The position numbers were made by a program, and so were the translations under genes. The notes under the pieces are model-generated. The model was not told the origin of the DNA. It searched no databases and was given only the letters and a program-made list of their open reading frames with translations. From the NCBI RefSeq assembly GCF_023921125.1, contig NZ_CP099467.1:62001-126000 (forward strand): a DNA stretch of 64,000 bases. Reading direction: 5' to 3'. Position 1 is the stretch's first letter; every line of letters begins with the position of its first letter. This document shows, piece after piece, positions 1-8,630 of the stretch. Origin of the DNA: Arthrobacter caoxuetaonis (GTDB taxonomy: Bacteria; Actinomycetota; Actinomycetes; Actinomycetales; Micrococcaceae).

Positions 1-1
1 G

Positions 2-241
2 AGCATCGCCGAAGACACCAGCATCCCGTGGGAGCTGGTGGTCATTGCGCGCGGACCGGCGGGAAGCACCGTGCACCTGGCGTTCCAGGACGGCGCCGCC
101 GAGGCACGGAAGGTGGAGTTCTATTCAGCCCGGGAGGCATCGGCGGCGTGCGTCATCCTGGCCTCTGCCAAGGATCAGAACGAGGCAGCCACCCTGCAGG
201 GGCTTCCAGGGCTGAAAGAGGTCCGGCGGGCAGGGATCTAA
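2..241 (+). CDS. C-terminal fragment of an unidentified protein (5' end outside window)
   Basis: An open frame runs from the window edge to a TAA at 239-241 and gives 79 residues, so the start lies upstream. I do not recognise the family. The fragment is mixed alpha/beta in character, with a hydrophobic strand (WELVVIARG) and an Ala-rich helix. Its stop overlaps the stop of the convergent small membrane gene on the other strand. The codon pattern is G/C-rich at third positions, which supports real coding. Confidence 0.55.
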   Translation, partial: SIAEDTSIPWELVVIARGPAGSTVHLAFQDGAAEARKVEFYSAREASAACVILASAKDQNEAATLQGLPGLKEVRRAGI

Positions 242-390
242 AGGACGCCCAGCAGCCCGGTCACGACCAGGGCAGCAACCAGCACGCCAGCAAGGATCCG
301 GACGGCGGCGGGCTGTTTCGGGGCAGTGAATTCGGCTGCAGCGTCGCGGCGCTGGTTCTGGACCTGGATTGCCCGGTTCTTGGTCTTCAA
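238..390 (-). CDS. Small tail-anchored membrane protein (50 aa)
   Basis: A TTG start at 388-390 has a good ribosome site (AAAGGA) 7 nt upstream. The longer open frame up to 552 has no comparable site. The 50-residue product has a basic N-terminus (MKTKNRAIQ) and a single hydrophobic segment at about residues 30-50 ending at the C-terminus, so it is probably tail-anchored with a cytoplasmic N-terminus. A TCTACGCATG element lies 48 nt upstream of the start, as for the pilus genes, so it may belong to the pilus regulon. Function unknown. Confidence 0.55.
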   Translation of the reverse strand: MKTKNRAIQVQNQRRDAAAEFTAPKQPAAVRILAGVLVAALVVTGLLGVL

Positions 391-438
391 GCTGTTCCTT
401 TCATCCGGTACCCGCCGTTCGGCCGGACCATACCGGGA

Positions 439-448
439 CATGCGTAGA
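439..448 (-). promoter_or_regulatory. TCTACGCATG element upstream of the 50-aa membrane gene
   Basis: One of six exact copies of TCTACGCATG in the first 16.1 kb, each upstream of a gene. Here it lies 48 nt before the TTG start. Probably part of a promoter or an operator; no convincing -35 partner is seen. Confidence 0.5.
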
Positions 449-498
449 CCGGGGCCGGGAAGCGTTCGGGCCATCCGCCCGGGCCGTGAACCGGGCAG

Positions 499-545
499 AG
501 AAAAGGCCCTGTCCGCACACATAGAAGTAGTGCGGAACAGGGCCT
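499..545 (-). terminator. Rho-independent terminator of the lipoprotein gene, with a promoter motif in its stem-loop
   Basis: AGGCCCTGTCCGCA (504-517) pairs with 531-545 (one bulged base), and on the minus strand the stem is followed by TTTTCT. It lies 99 nt after the lipoprotein stop. The stem and loop contain a plus-strand TCCGCACACATAG (512-524), the core of the element found before many genes here. Confidence 0.75.
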
Positions 546-573
546 CAAACAACTCGACTGAGGTACTGGAAAC

Positions 574-605
574 GGTGAGACTTTACCCTTCTGCCGCACA
601 CATAG
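574..605 (+). promoter_or_regulatory. Perfect GGTGAGA-N12-GCCGCACACATAG element with no gene behind it
   Basis: GGTGAGA at 574-580 and GCCGCACACATAG at 593-605 match the best promoters of the window. It points into the 3' end of the convergent lipoprotein gene and no plausible plus-strand gene follows. It could drive an antisense transcript or be a leftover. Confidence 0.55.
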
Positions 606-643
606 AGAGTGTCAGGTACACCGGCGAAAGGGATGGTTATGAA

Positions 644-1234
644 CTACTTCTTGGAGTCAGCAGAAGCTTCGGCAGATGCGGACGGGGAAGCAGTTTCAGA
701 GGCATCAGCTTCCGGAGCCTGCGGGAACGCGATGAGCCAGGAGCCGTCGCGGAAGACCAGGTCATTGACCTCATCAGCCAGTTCAGCAGAGTTGGCCACA
801 GCCTTGTCGCCGGACTTCACGGAGATAGCCTCAACAGGCACAGAAGCCTTGCGGTCCTTGACGACAATCTTGGACTCATCCACGGCAATCGAAAGCTCAG
901 CCTTGGGGTCCAGGACCTTTACAAGCGCAAAGTCCGCCATTGCAGCGGCAACGTCAGAAACCTTCGCCTCCGGATCGGTGAGCTGAACAGCCTCGGAGAA
1001 GGTCTTCTCATCGGCGTCATCCGGGAAGGCAGCAGCAATCTCGTCTGAAGTGGTCGCCTCGAAGAACTTCTCGATGGTCTCCGCAGCCTTGGCCGGCGTG
1101 AGCTGAGCCTTCTCCTCTGCAGCTGCAGCGGTCGACTCCTTGGAGGGTTCCTCAGCTCCGCCGCAGGCGGTGGCACCGAAGAGCAGGCCGGCGGACAGCA
1201 CGATCGTGCCGAGGTACTTCGATGCGTTCTTCAT
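644..1234 (-). CDS. Secreted lipoprotein (196 aa)
   Basis: The protein starts with a lipoprotein signal: a basic N-terminus, a hydrophobic core and a lipobox ending in Cys24 (GATAC). A 150-residue extracellular region with a helical first half and a strand-rich second half follows, then an Ala/Ser-rich low-complexity tail. The ribosome site AAGGAA sits 5 nt before the ATG. The gene lies downstream of pilMNO, separated by a terminator, so it is probably a separate unit. No family recognised; a surface or pilus-associated role is a guess from position. Confidence 0.8.
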   Translation of the reverse strand: MKNASKYLGTIVLSAGLLFGATACGGAEEPSKESTAAAAEEKAQLTPAKAAETIEKFFEATTSDEIAAAFPDDADEKTFSEAVQLTDPEAKVSDVAAAMADFALVKVLDPKAELSIAVDESKIVVKDRKASVPVEAISVKSGDKAVANSAELADEVNDLVFRDGSWLIAFPQAPEADASETASPSASAEASADSKK

Positions 1235-1286
1235 GTCGTTTCCTTAGTTTGTCAAGTCGTTGGTGTTGTTTGACAAGCTACGTGAG

Positions 1287-1331
1287 AGAAATGACGTAAA
1301 GCAAGCTGACGTGTACCTTTTTGCGTCATGT
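1287..1331 (-). terminator. Terminator of the pilMNO operon
   Basis: ATGACGCAAA and TTTACGTCAT (minus-strand sense) form a stem with one mismatch, followed by TTTCTC, just beyond the pilO stop. Confidence 0.55.
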
Positions 1332-1344
1332 TGGTGTAAGGGGG

Positions 1345-2115
1345 TTAGCCCTCAGCGCCCTCACCGGCGGCCGCGGCATCTGCGGCCCCACCCTCGACAG
1401 CACCCTCAGCGGCATCCTCTTCAGCGGCCTTTGCCTGCTCCGGTGTGGCCAGCGGCGCGACGAAGAACGAGTCAGCCGTGATGCTCAGGTTCGCGTTCGA
1501 ACCCTCACCGTCGAAGCCGAAAGTCTTGATGAGGATCGGGCGGTCCAGCTGCTCAAGCTTCTCCATGAAACGCTGCAGCGCTGCCGGATCCCCCTGGGCG
1601 TTGATGGTCAGTCCCACCATGGCAACAGTCGAACCTTCAAGATCCTCCGGAGCGATTTCCACCGGAGCCTCAGACTGGACGGATTCAAGGGCCGCATCGA
1701 CATCGGCTTCACCGGTCTCGACACCCGCATTACCCTCCGCAGCTGCTTCAGGCGGGGCGATCATCGCTACCGACGGAACCGCGGGGTTCAGGGTCGTCAG
1801 CTTCACCCCAGCCTCGTCGGCTGCCTTGGTAATAGCCGCCACCAGCTCCTTCTGGGATGAGCCGGGCGGGAAAGCAGCATTGAAATCAGCCACCCGGCCT
1901 TCCAGGTCGCCGATGTTCGCAGCGTTCTCCTGCAGGATGGCCTTCTTCACAGCCAGTGCCTCGTTGGAAGCGGCAACCGTGGCGGTCTGGTCTTCCAGCG
2001 CCTTGGTGTCATTGAGCTTGGGCACGAAGAACATCAGGTAGGCAAGGAAGACCAAGAACGCTGCCACTGCTGCGGCTACGACGTAGGGTGCGATGTGGCG
2101 GGACTGTGGCTTCAC
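1345..2115 (-). CDS. pilO: Type IV pilus assembly protein PilO-like
   Basis: 256 residues. One membrane segment at about residues 9-31 is followed by a coiled-coil stretch (about 35-80) and a ferredoxin-like periplasmic-type domain, the PilO layout. A long acidic Ala/Glu-rich tail (about 228-256) is unusual. PilO pairs with PilN to link the cytoplasmic PilM ring to the pilin-assembly platform. It starts with GTG overlapping the pilN stop (GTGA), so the two are translationally coupled. Identification rests on topology and position after pilM-pilN more than on sequence motifs. Confidence 0.75.
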   Translation of the reverse strand: MKPQSRHIAPYVVAAAVAAFLVFLAYLMFFVPKLNDTKALEDQTATVAASNEALAVKKAILQENAANIGDLEGRVADFNAAFPPGSSQKELVAAITKAADEAGVKLTTLNPAVPSVAMIAPPEAAAEGNAGVETGEADVDAALESVQSEAPVEIAPEDLEGSTVAMVGLTINAQGDPAALQRFMEKLEQLDRPILIKTFGFDGEGSNANLSITADSFFVAPLATPEQAKAAEEDAAEGAVEGGAADAAAAGEGAEG

Positions 2116-2984
2116 TGGGCCGGCTCCTCGATGGTTTCGGCGGCCGCCGGGGCAGGCACCTGGCTAATGGAGTCGAGCTCCTCGTCTGTCGGGCGGAACT
2201 TCTCGCCCTTGAAGCTGAATGCCTTATCCGTGTATCCGATGTGGAGCTTGAACTGGGCATCCCCCTCATCTCCGGCAGCGGACTCGGTGACGTACGGGTC
2301 GGTCAGGAATTCCTTGGAGGATCCCAGCGAAGCTGCCAGTGTTCCGACGTCGGCGATAGTAGGCAGGTGGCCGCCTACTTCGAGGCAGCCCACGGACACG
2401 GACGGCGCGAACAGGTCGCTGCTCGGGCATGCATCCGCGGACTCGGCCTTCGTGATGGTCGTGAACACGGCGTTGACCGTATTCGCATCGTTGAGCGCCT
2501 TGATGACCTTCGAGTACGTCATGTCGTGCTCGAGGATGCCGGCGACCGCACTCTTCTGCTTGATGAACCCGTCGTAGTAGTTCTGGAATGCCGAATGCTC
2601 CTCCAGGAAGGCGGTGTGTTCGGCTGTCACCGCGTTGGCTGCATCCAGGTCGGACTGGGCTGCAGCTGTCCCGGAGGCCACCGAAACGTACGCGACAGCT
2701 GTGAGACCGAGGATTCCGGCTGCCATCAGTGTTGCCTTCCGGGTTGCCCGGCGCCGTGAGCGTGCCCCGCGGATCTTGTCCGGCAGGAACATCAGTGACG
2801 GGCGGGTGCTGTCCGGCCATGCTGCTGCCGCTGCCGCCTTGTCCGGCTTGGGTACCTTCGGCGCTGCCGGAGGCTTCGGGGCTTTGGCCGCCGGCGGGGC
2901 CTTTACCTTCACGGGCTTGGCCGGCTTCGGAGGCTTTGGTGCCTTCGCCCTGGGTGCTTTCGGGGTTTTCTTTTCGGGTGCCAT
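2112..2984 (-). CDS. pilN: Type IV pilus assembly protein PilN-like with Lys/Pro/Ala-rich N-terminal extension
   Basis: 290 residues. The first 50 are a low-complexity Lys-Pro-Ala run. A short conserved-looking stretch (LMFLPDKIR, about 64-72) follows, where PilN normally carries its PilM-binding peptide. Then come one membrane helix (about 84-107), a coiled coil and an alpha/beta domain. Two Cys residues around 187 and 200 could form a disulphide outside the cell. It starts with ATG overlapping the pilM stop (TGATG) and ends overlapping pilO. Usual PilN proteins are about 180-220 residues, so the extension explains the extra length. Confidence 0.75.
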   Translation of the reverse strand: MAPEKKTPKAPRAKAPKPPKPAKPVKVKAPPAAKAPKPPAAPKVPKPDKAAAAAAWPDSTRPSLMFLPDKIRGARSRRRATRKATLMAAGILGLTAVAYVSVASGTAAAQSDLDAANAVTAEHTAFLEEHSAFQNYYDGFIKQKSAVAGILEHDMTYSKVIKALNDANTVNAVFTTITKAESADACPSSDLFAPSVSVGCLEVGGHLPTIADVGTLAASLGSSKEFLTDPYVTESAAGDEGDAQFKLHIGYTDKAFSFKGEKFRPTDEELDSISQVPAPAAAETIEEPAQ

Positions 2985-4039
2985 CAGGCTGTTGCTCCCA
3001 TCGCCAGGCCGACTGCGGCCGTGTAATCGGCGCTAAGCACCGGACCGAGGTAGTACCGTGCAGGGTCCCCCTGGATGGAGGGGTCGAACTTTCCGATGAC
3101 CGTGCTGATGCCCAGTGAGTCCTGGACCGCTTCACGCAGGCCGTGCAGCAGCGCGCCGCCGCCGATCAGTGTGATGCCCGCCAGGGATGCCGGGGACTTG
3201 CGCAGGTCCAGGTAGGACTGGATGGCGCCGCGGATAGCTCCCGTGGCCGTGAAGCAGTAGTCGTCAACGGCCCGGCGGACCCGGTAGTCACGGGAGAAGA
3301 CGACCTTTTCGCGGCTGATGCGCTCGGTGTCTTCGTCCTGGATGGCTTCGGCGATCTCGAGGCTGGCTGCTTCGCCGGCGGCTCCGGTCTGGAGGGTAAG
3401 CGAGTAGGGCTTGCCGTTGTCGTGGATGAGCACCGACAGGGCGTCCCTGCCGACGTCGACGATGACGTCCAGATTGTCGGCCGGCCGGTGCACCTTCCCC
3501 AGGGCGCGCAGCGAAGCCAGTCCCGACAGGTCAGCGCCCGAGGGATTCAGTCCGGCCTTCTGGAGGATCTCGACCTGGGTGTTCACCAGCTTGGAGGTCA
3601 CTCCGCACAGCAGCACGTCCAGCCGGCGCTTCTCTGTGGCGGGGTCAGTGAATTCGTCGAAGACCACCGCGTCGATGATGACGTCCTCCGGTGCTCCGAC
3701 GAGCAGGGACGGGTCAGCAATGATGTCGAACGCGATCGCGGAGTGGAAATCCCGGGGTGCGTGCCAGGGCGCGCTGGCCCGGTTCACGAAGATGTCGTCG
3801 ACGGAGTTCAGTCCCATGACAGCGTCGCGGGTCGTGAACTTCTCTGTCGAGAGGAGGGTCTTCAGCTCCGCGGCAATGTTGCCGGCAGCCTTCGGATCCG
3901 GTGCACCGTCAACGATCTGGCCGGGCTCCAGCGGCATGTACGCCTGCTTGAGGACCGTGGAGATTCCTTTGACGGTCCGGACTTCGGCGAGCTTGATGCC
4001 CGATGACCCGAAGTCGATACCGATGACGCTGTCGGCCAA
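2984..4039 (-). CDS. pilM: Type IV pilus assembly ATPase-fold protein PilM
   Basis: 351 residues with the actin/FtsA-like fold of PilM. The first phosphate loop is IGIDFGSSGIKL (6-17), a second phosphate motif sits around DVGRD (196-200), and an IGGGALLHG motif lies at 292-300. PilM is cytoplasmic, binds the N-terminus of PilN and connects to PilB. A TTG start with GAGGGG upstream fits the family start (MADSVIGIDFG). It is the first gene of the pilMNO operon, transcribed away from pilB, with the TCTACGCATG element 46 nt upstream. Confidence 0.92.
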   Translation of the reverse strand: MADSVIGIDFGSSGIKLAEVRTVKGISTVLKQAYMPLEPGQIVDGAPDPKAAGNIAAELKTLLSTEKFTTRDAVMGLNSVDDIFVNRASAPWHAPRDFHSAIAFDIIADPSLLVGAPEDVIIDAVVFDEFTDPATEKRRLDVLLCGVTSKLVNTQVEILQKAGLNPSGADLSGLASLRALGKVHRPADNLDVIVDVGRDALSVLIHDNGKPYSLTLQTGAAGEAASLEIAEAIQDEDTERISREKVVFSRDYRVRRAVDDYCFTATGAIRGAIQSYLDLRKSPASLAGITLIGGGALLHGLREAVQDSLGISTVIGKFDPSIQGDPARYYLGPVLSADYTAAVGLAMGATA

Positions 4040-4085
4040 GGAGATGCCCCTCTTTCGTGTGGACGTAGGTGTGCTCGGCCAGGGA

Positions 4086-4095
4086 CATGCGTAGA
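4086..4095 (-). promoter_or_regulatory. TCTACGCATG element for pilMNO
   Basis: Faces pilM, 46 nt from its start. It is one of a back-to-back pair with the pilB copy 48 bp away. Confidence 0.55.
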
Positions 4096-4143
4096 TTCCA
4101 CGGCTGCCCTCCCGCCGGCACCGGGGAGGCTGAGGCGGTTGTG

Positions 4144-4153
4144 TCTACGCATG
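4144..4153 (+). promoter_or_regulatory. TCTACGCATG element for pilB-pilT
   Basis: Faces pilB, 45 nt from the chosen start. With the pilM copy it forms a divergent control region (4086-4153). Confidence 0.55.
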
Positions 4154-4198
4154 GAAAGGGGTAAGCCCAGCCCCTCTCCAGTCAGGAACTGCCACTCG

Positions 4199-5878
4199 AT
4201 GTCTACAGCCAGGCTCTCCACGTTCTTCATCTCCCGGGGCATCCTTACTCAGGATGTCTGGGACGGTGCCGTGGCCCAGTCCTCGGTCGTGGGCAAGAAC
4301 GTCCTGCGCCACCTCGTTGACTCGAAGCTGATTACCGCCGCCCAGGCCAACGAAGGGTTCGCCTACAGCCGCGGATGGACCTACCGGCCCCTGGACCAGG
4401 AGCTGGAGATCCCGGAAGAGATCATCGGGCTGCTGAAGGATCCGTTCGCGCGGGAGCACCAGCTGGTACCGGTCGCCCGTGACGGGGATGAGCTGACGGT
4501 CGCCGTCCGGAACCCTTCGGACCTGAACGTCTCGAAAATGCTGCGCGGTGCGACCGGGCTGAGCATCAACCTCGTCTATGCCTCACAGGATGAGCTGACG
4601 CGTGCCGTCCACAAGTACTACTCCACCTCCGCCGAGGCCCGCCGCAAAGGTGAGCTGGCCACCCGGGTCGTGGAGGCAAACAGTGCCAGGTACACAGGCA
4701 TCGGCCAGATCGCCGACACCGGGGAGATTGTCGATGCACTGAACATCATCATCGAAGGCGCGCTGCGCGTAGGAGCCTCCGACATCCACCTTGAGCCGGC
4801 CGAGCACCACCTCTCGGTCCGGTATTCCGTGGACGGCAAGCTCGTGGCAGAACCCATCCAGTCCCGCTCCATCGCACCCCGCCTCGCTGCGCTGATCAAG
4901 ACGCGCGCCAAGATGAACTCCGCTGCGCTGACCAACCAGGACGGCGCCATCCGGCACACCTACGAGGGCAAGGACTACGACATCCGTGTCGCGGTGCTGC
5001 CCACCAACTGGGGTGAGTCGATCACGATGCGTCTCGGTGCCGAAACAGTCCGCGACCTGAGGGAGATCGGCTTCGCCACCGACACAGAATCGCGCTGGCG
5101 CCGGGTCCTCTCCCAGCCCAACGGCATCTCCCTGGCCGTGGGGCCCATGGGATCGGGCAAAACAACCCTGCTGTACGCCAGCCTTGCCGAGCTCATGAAG
5201 GAACAGCGCAAGATCGTCTCCCTTGAAGCTCCGGTGGAAATGAACTTCCCCTCCGGCATCACGCAGGTCTCCATTAACCCGGGACAGAAACTCACCTGGG
5301 AGGGCGCCATGGAGACCGTCCTGCGAAGCGCAGCCTCTGTCCTGCTGGTCGGAGAAATCAACAAGGAAGAGGTCGCCCACACCGCGATCAACGCGGCCAT
5401 GACCGGTCACCTCGTCCTCTCGACCCTGCACACCAACGATGCCCCGGGCGCCGTCGTCCGCCTGCGCGAAATGGGTATCCGTCCCTCCGTGCTGGCTGAC
5501 ACGATGCGTTCCGTCTGTGCCCAGCGACTGCCGCGGACCCTGTGCGAATGCAAGATCGCCGAGGCACCGTCCCAGCAGCTCATCCGTGACTTTGGGCTCG
5601 ACGCCGAATCCCTGGCAGCGAACGAATGGTTCGGACCCAACCCTGACGGCTGCCGCGTCTGCGCCGGCCGCGGTTACAAGGGCCGCACCCCGATCCACGA
5701 ACTGATGACCTTCCCGGCCGAGATCCGGGACCTCATCACCGAAGACGTCCCCAACCGGCTGATCGCCGAAGCAGCACGCCGCAACGGGATGCGGACCCTC
5801 CAGGAGGACGGCCTGCTCAAGGCACGCGCCGGAGTGACCAGCCTGTCCGAAATCCGCAGCCACATCCTCATCGACTAG
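4199..5878 (+). CDS. pilB: Type IV pilus extension ATPase PilB
   Basis: 559 residues. An N-terminal MshEN-like domain (about 30-140) precedes the secretion-ATPase core: Walker A GPMGSGKTT (315-323), Walker B VLLVGEI (381-387), His box GHLVLSTLH (403-411). A zinc-binding tetracysteine region has Cys449/451 and Cys485/488; the first pair is spaced CxC rather than the usual CxxC. It powers pilus polymerisation at the membrane with PilC. I chose ATG 4199 (AGGAA upstream); an in-frame ATG at 4151 lies inside the TCTACGCATG element. pilT follows after 12 nt. Confidence 0.93.
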   Translation: MSTARLSTFFISRGILTQDVWDGAVAQSSVVGKNVLRHLVDSKLITAAQANEGFAYSRGWTYRPLDQELEIPEEIIGLLKDPFAREHQLVPVARDGDELTVAVRNPSDLNVSKMLRGATGLSINLVYASQDELTRAVHKYYSTSAEARRKGELATRVVEANSARYTGIGQIADTGEIVDALNIIIEGALRVGASDIHLEPAEHHLSVRYSVDGKLVAEPIQSRSIAPRLAALIKTRAKMNSAALTNQDGAIRHTYEGKDYDIRVAVLPTNWGESITMRLGAETVRDLREIGFATDTESRWRRVLSQPNGISLAVGPMGSGKTTLLYASLAELMKEQRKIVSLEAPVEMNFPSGITQVSINPGQKLTWEGAMETVLRSAASVLLVGEINKEEVAHTAINAAMTGHLVLSTLHTNDAPGAVVRLREMGIRPSVLADTMRSVCAQRLPRTLCECKIAEAPSQQLIRDFGLDAESLAANEWFGPNPDGCRVCAGRGYKGRTPIHELMTFPAEIRDLITEDVPNRLIAEAARRNGMRTLQEDGLLKARAGVTSLSEIRSHILID

Positions 5879-5890
5879 GAGCACTCCCCC

Positions 5891-6985
5891 ATGACCGAAA
5901 CACACGCCCCTGCGGCGGTGCGAGAAATTGACGCCCTGCTGGCCAGGACCCTCGAGATGAAGGGGTCCGACCTCCACCTGGCGGCCGGCAAGCCACCGTG
6001 GGTGAGCCGTCACGGCAGCGTCACCCCCATGGAGGGCATCACCAACGTCCTCAGCGGCGCCCAGCTGGTCTCGCTGTTCAAGCCCATGGTTGCCGAAAGC
6101 GAATGGAAACGGTATCTGGCCAAGAAGCGCCTGGACTTCTCCTACGCGATCCCCCAGTCGCGGTTCCGCGCACACTTTGCCGTCGCAGGCGGCCAGCCCA
6201 TGGCAGTGTTCCGGACCATCCCCAACACTGTGCCTGACTACGACGACCTGGGCCTGCCCCCGGTCCTGAAGAAGCTCATCCACCTTGAGGCCGGGATCAT
6301 CCCGTTCGTGGGGGTCACCGGCTCCGGCAAGTCCTCCTCGCTGGCTGCGCTGATCAAGCTGGCCAAGAACGAATTCAACAAGAAGATCATCACGATCGAG
6401 AACCCGATTGAATTCCGGCACACGGATGCGAAATCGCTCATCATCCAGCGCGAGATCGGCCCCGATGTCGACAACTTTGCCCTCGGCATCGAGGACGCCA
6501 TGCGTGAAGCGCCGGACATCATCGTCGTCGGTGAGATGCGCGACCCGGAAACCATGATGGCTGCCATCTCGGCGGCCACCTCCGGGCACCTGGTTCTCAC
6601 GACGATCCACGCCGAATCCACAGCCGACGTCCCCACCCGCATCCTGGACTCCATGCCGGAGTCGCGCGTTGCCGACGTCCGTGCCCAGCTTTCACGTTCC
6701 CTGAAGGCCGCCGTCTACCAGAAGCTGCTGCCGAAGAAGGGCGGTGAGGGACGCGTGCTGGCGGCTGAAGTCATGATGATGAACTCCGCCATCGCCAACA
6801 TGATCCGCCAGAACGACCTGGAAGGCATCGCCAGCCAGCTCATGGTGAAGTCCTCCGGCTCCATCCCCTTCGAAGTGTCCCTGGTGAACCTTGTTGCGGA
6901 CGGCATCGTCAACGAGAGCGCCGCTTTGCGTGCCGAGCTCACCCCGGGCAGCTACATGCGCCAGAAGGCGGCAGGGCGGCGTTGA
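5891..6985 (+). CDS. pilT: Type IV pilus retraction ATPase PilT
   Basis: 364 residues, the usual PilT length. Walker A is GVTGSGKS (141-148), Walker B IIVVGEM (210-215), with conserved Asp/His boxes between. A segment SAIANMIRQ matches the AIRNLIRE retraction motif of PilT. It hydrolyses ATP to depolymerise the pilus. It lies in an operon with pilB, its ribosome site overlapping the pilB stop (TAGGAGC). Its presence suggests dynamic pili. A second PilT-type gene lies at 13562. Confidence 0.92.
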   Translation: MTETHAPAAVREIDALLARTLEMKGSDLHLAAGKPPWVSRHGSVTPMEGITNVLSGAQLVSLFKPMVAESEWKRYLAKKRLDFSYAIPQSRFRAHFAVAGGQPMAVFRTIPNTVPDYDDLGLPPVLKKLIHLEAGIIPFVGVTGSGKSSSLAALIKLAKNEFNKKIITIENPIEFRHTDAKSLIIQREIGPDVDNFALGIEDAMREAPDIIVVGEMRDPETMMAAISAATSGHLVLTTIHAESTADVPTRILDSMPESRVADVRAQLSRSLKAAVYQKLLPKKGGEGRVLAAEVMMMNSAIANMIRQNDLEGIASQLMVKSSGSIPFEVSLVNLVADGIVNESAALRAELTPGSYMRQKAAGRR

Positions 6986-6995
6986 GCGCACAGAA

Positions 6996-7030
6996 GAGCC
7001 CCGCACCGGTCACTGGTGCGGGGCTCGTTC
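6996..7030. terminator. Bidirectional terminator between pilT and the convergent gene
   Basis: GAGCCCCGCACC (6996-7007) pairs perfectly with 7015-7026 across a 7-nt loop. It serves pilT and the convergent minus gene. Confidence 0.75.
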
Positions 7031-7038
7031 CTGGGCGG

Positions 7039-7737
7039 TCAGTCCTGGAAGTAGGGTTCGGGCCATTCGACGGGTTCAGCGGTAAGGGTCGCCCAGTCCA
7101 GGGCTTCACGGTAGGCGGCCATGGCCTGCCCCGGTTCGGCGGCGGGATCCAGGTCCTTCACGGCGAAGTCGGCGAGCATGACCGCAGTGCGGACGATCGC
7201 CAGGGACGGGTCCGAGGTGATCAGCGATTCGCGGGCATGGTGGTGGACGAACAGGGACATCTCGGAGCCGCGGGCACTGTTCAGGGCACCGTCAATGTTC
7301 CCGTCCTCGTAGAGCCGAAGTGCCAGAAGGCGCAGCCGCGCCGCCTTGGAGTGCCTGCTTTTCACGAGCCATTCAGTGTCCCGGCCCTTGAGGAGTCCGG
7401 CCGCGAAGGATGCGGCGCCGGCAGCTTCAAGGGTTGCATCGGCCATGCCGTCCAGCGGTGCCCACTTGTTGCGCAGTGCCACGCCAAGGTCCCACGGGGC
7501 AGCGCATTCGATGAGGCGTCCGCGGTAGGCGGTCAGCGCGCCCAGCAGGCTCCCGGATTCGAGGTTCAGCTTCCAGGCGGGGCCTACGTCCAGGAGGGCT
7601 TTGGGGTTCGTGGCCATGACGTCCGCGAGGGCGTACGAGTCGGCGCTGAGCTGTGCTGTGAGAGCGTCCCAGCCTTCCCCTTCTTCCGCTTTGCTGCGGG
7701 CGATGTCCATCAGGGCTTCAGCCGGGCTTTTCCTCAT
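7039..7737 (-). CDS. Uncharacterised helical protein (232 aa)
   Basis: Soluble, mostly alpha-helical by composition, with no signal peptide, membrane segment or motif I can name. Ala/Leu-rich repeats of helix pairs could suggest a TPR-like or ARM-like fold, but this is weak. It lies between pilT and a prepilin peptidase gene but on the opposite strand. The start is ATG at 7735-7737; a ribosome site (AGGAAACG) lies rather far upstream (about 13 nt). Confidence 0.7.
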   Translation of the reverse strand: MRKSPAEALMDIARSKAEEGEGWDALTAQLSADSYALADVMATNPKALLDVGPAWKLNLESGSLLGALTAYRGRLIECAAPWDLGVALRNKWAPLDGMADATLEAAGAASFAAGLLKGRDTEWLVKSRHSKAARLRLLALRLYEDGNIDGALNSARGSEMSLFVHHHARESLITSDPSLAIVRTAVMLADFAVKDLDPAAEPGQAMAAYREALDWATLTAEPVEWPEPYFQD

Positions 7738-7904
7738 ATGTCCAGGGCTCGTTTCCTACCGGCAGTACCGGTCTTGTTCCATCCGGATGGCGTCCGGGCC
7801 GCGGGTCGAAAGCGCACAAAGAACAGTGGCCGACCCCGGAAATCACTGTATCAGTTTGAGAATTTGTCAACAACGAACCAAGGCCATTTGAAAGGAGCCG
7901 CCGC

Positions 7905-8570
7905 ATGAGCGCCCCTGAGCCCGAAACACTCGAGGACACGGACCCCGAAGGCGCCGAAATCGTCCCGTTCACCGATGAACCATGGGTTCCGCGGATCATG
8001 AACCCCGAAGTGGGCCTCCCGGCTGCTGCGGTCGCCGCCGGCGTCGGTGCACTGGCGTTCTGGCTGCGGGCTCCCGACGGGCCCATCCTGGCGGCCGCGG
8101 CCGGACTGCTGTGCGCCGTACTGGTGATCCTTGCCGTCATCGACATGATGACCAGAAGGCTGCCCGACGCGATCGTGCTTCCTGCCTACCCGCTGCTGGG
8201 CCTGGCCGCCGCTGCAGCTGCGCTGGCCGGTGAGGTGACCTGGGCCCAGGCGGGAATTGCCGCCGCATGCATGGCCGGCTGCTACGCCGTCTACTGGCTC
8301 ATCTGTTTCTTCACCGGGGGCATGGGCTGGGGCGACGTCAAGCTCGCCGGCGTCCTGGGCCTGGCTCTTGGCCTCGCCGGTCCGTGGGATGCCGTGTACG
8401 GGGTGCTCGTGCTGCCCATGATCCTTGGCGGCGTCATCGGCTTCCCCATGCTGTTCCGCGGCGGAGGCAAAGTCGAGATGCCCTTTGGTCCGTTCATGGT
8501 GGCCGCGGCGGTCCCGGTGCTCATGATGCCCGACGGCATGGTTCCCTGGCTGATGGATCTCTTCCGGTAA
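7905..8570 (+). CDS. pilD: Prepilin peptidase (A24 family), first copy
   Basis: 221 residues with about seven hydrophobic segments. The two catalytic aspartates of the A24 aspartyl peptidases are visible: Asp80 in LAVIDMMTRRLPD and Asp144 in GGMGWGDVKL (the GxGD motif). It cleaves the leader of prepilins at the membrane. There is no N-terminal methylase domain, as is common outside Proteobacteria. A strong ribosome site (GAAAGGAG) precedes ATG. A second peptidase gene at 16148 carries the same catalytic pattern. Confidence 0.93.
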   Translation: MSAPEPETLEDTDPEGAEIVPFTDEPWVPRIMNPEVGLPAAAVAAGVGALAFWLRAPDGPILAAAAGLLCAVLVILAVIDMMTRRLPDAIVLPAYPLLGLAAAAAALAGEVTWAQAGIAAACMAGCYAVYWLICFFTGGMGWGDVKLAGVLGLALGLAGPWDAVYGVLVLPMILGGVIGFPMLFRGGGKVEMPFGPFMVAAAVPVLMMPDGMVPWLMDLFR

Positions 8571-8585
8571 CCTCCCGGGCAGCAG

Positions 8586-8620
8586 AAAGCCCCGCCGGAT
8601 TGGAGCCGGCGGGGCTTTCG
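8586..8620. terminator. Bidirectional terminator after the prepilin peptidase gene
   Basis: AAAGCCCCGCCGG (8586-8598) pairs with 8606-8618. It lies between convergent genes. Confidence 0.75.
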
Positions 8621-8630
8621 TGTGGGGCGG

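Noticed and set aside
4583..6610. 675-codon open frame on the minus strand across pilB/pilT
   Set aside because: Wholly antisense to two well-supported ATPase genes; its translation is the low-complexity kind expected from the reverse of G/C-rich codons.
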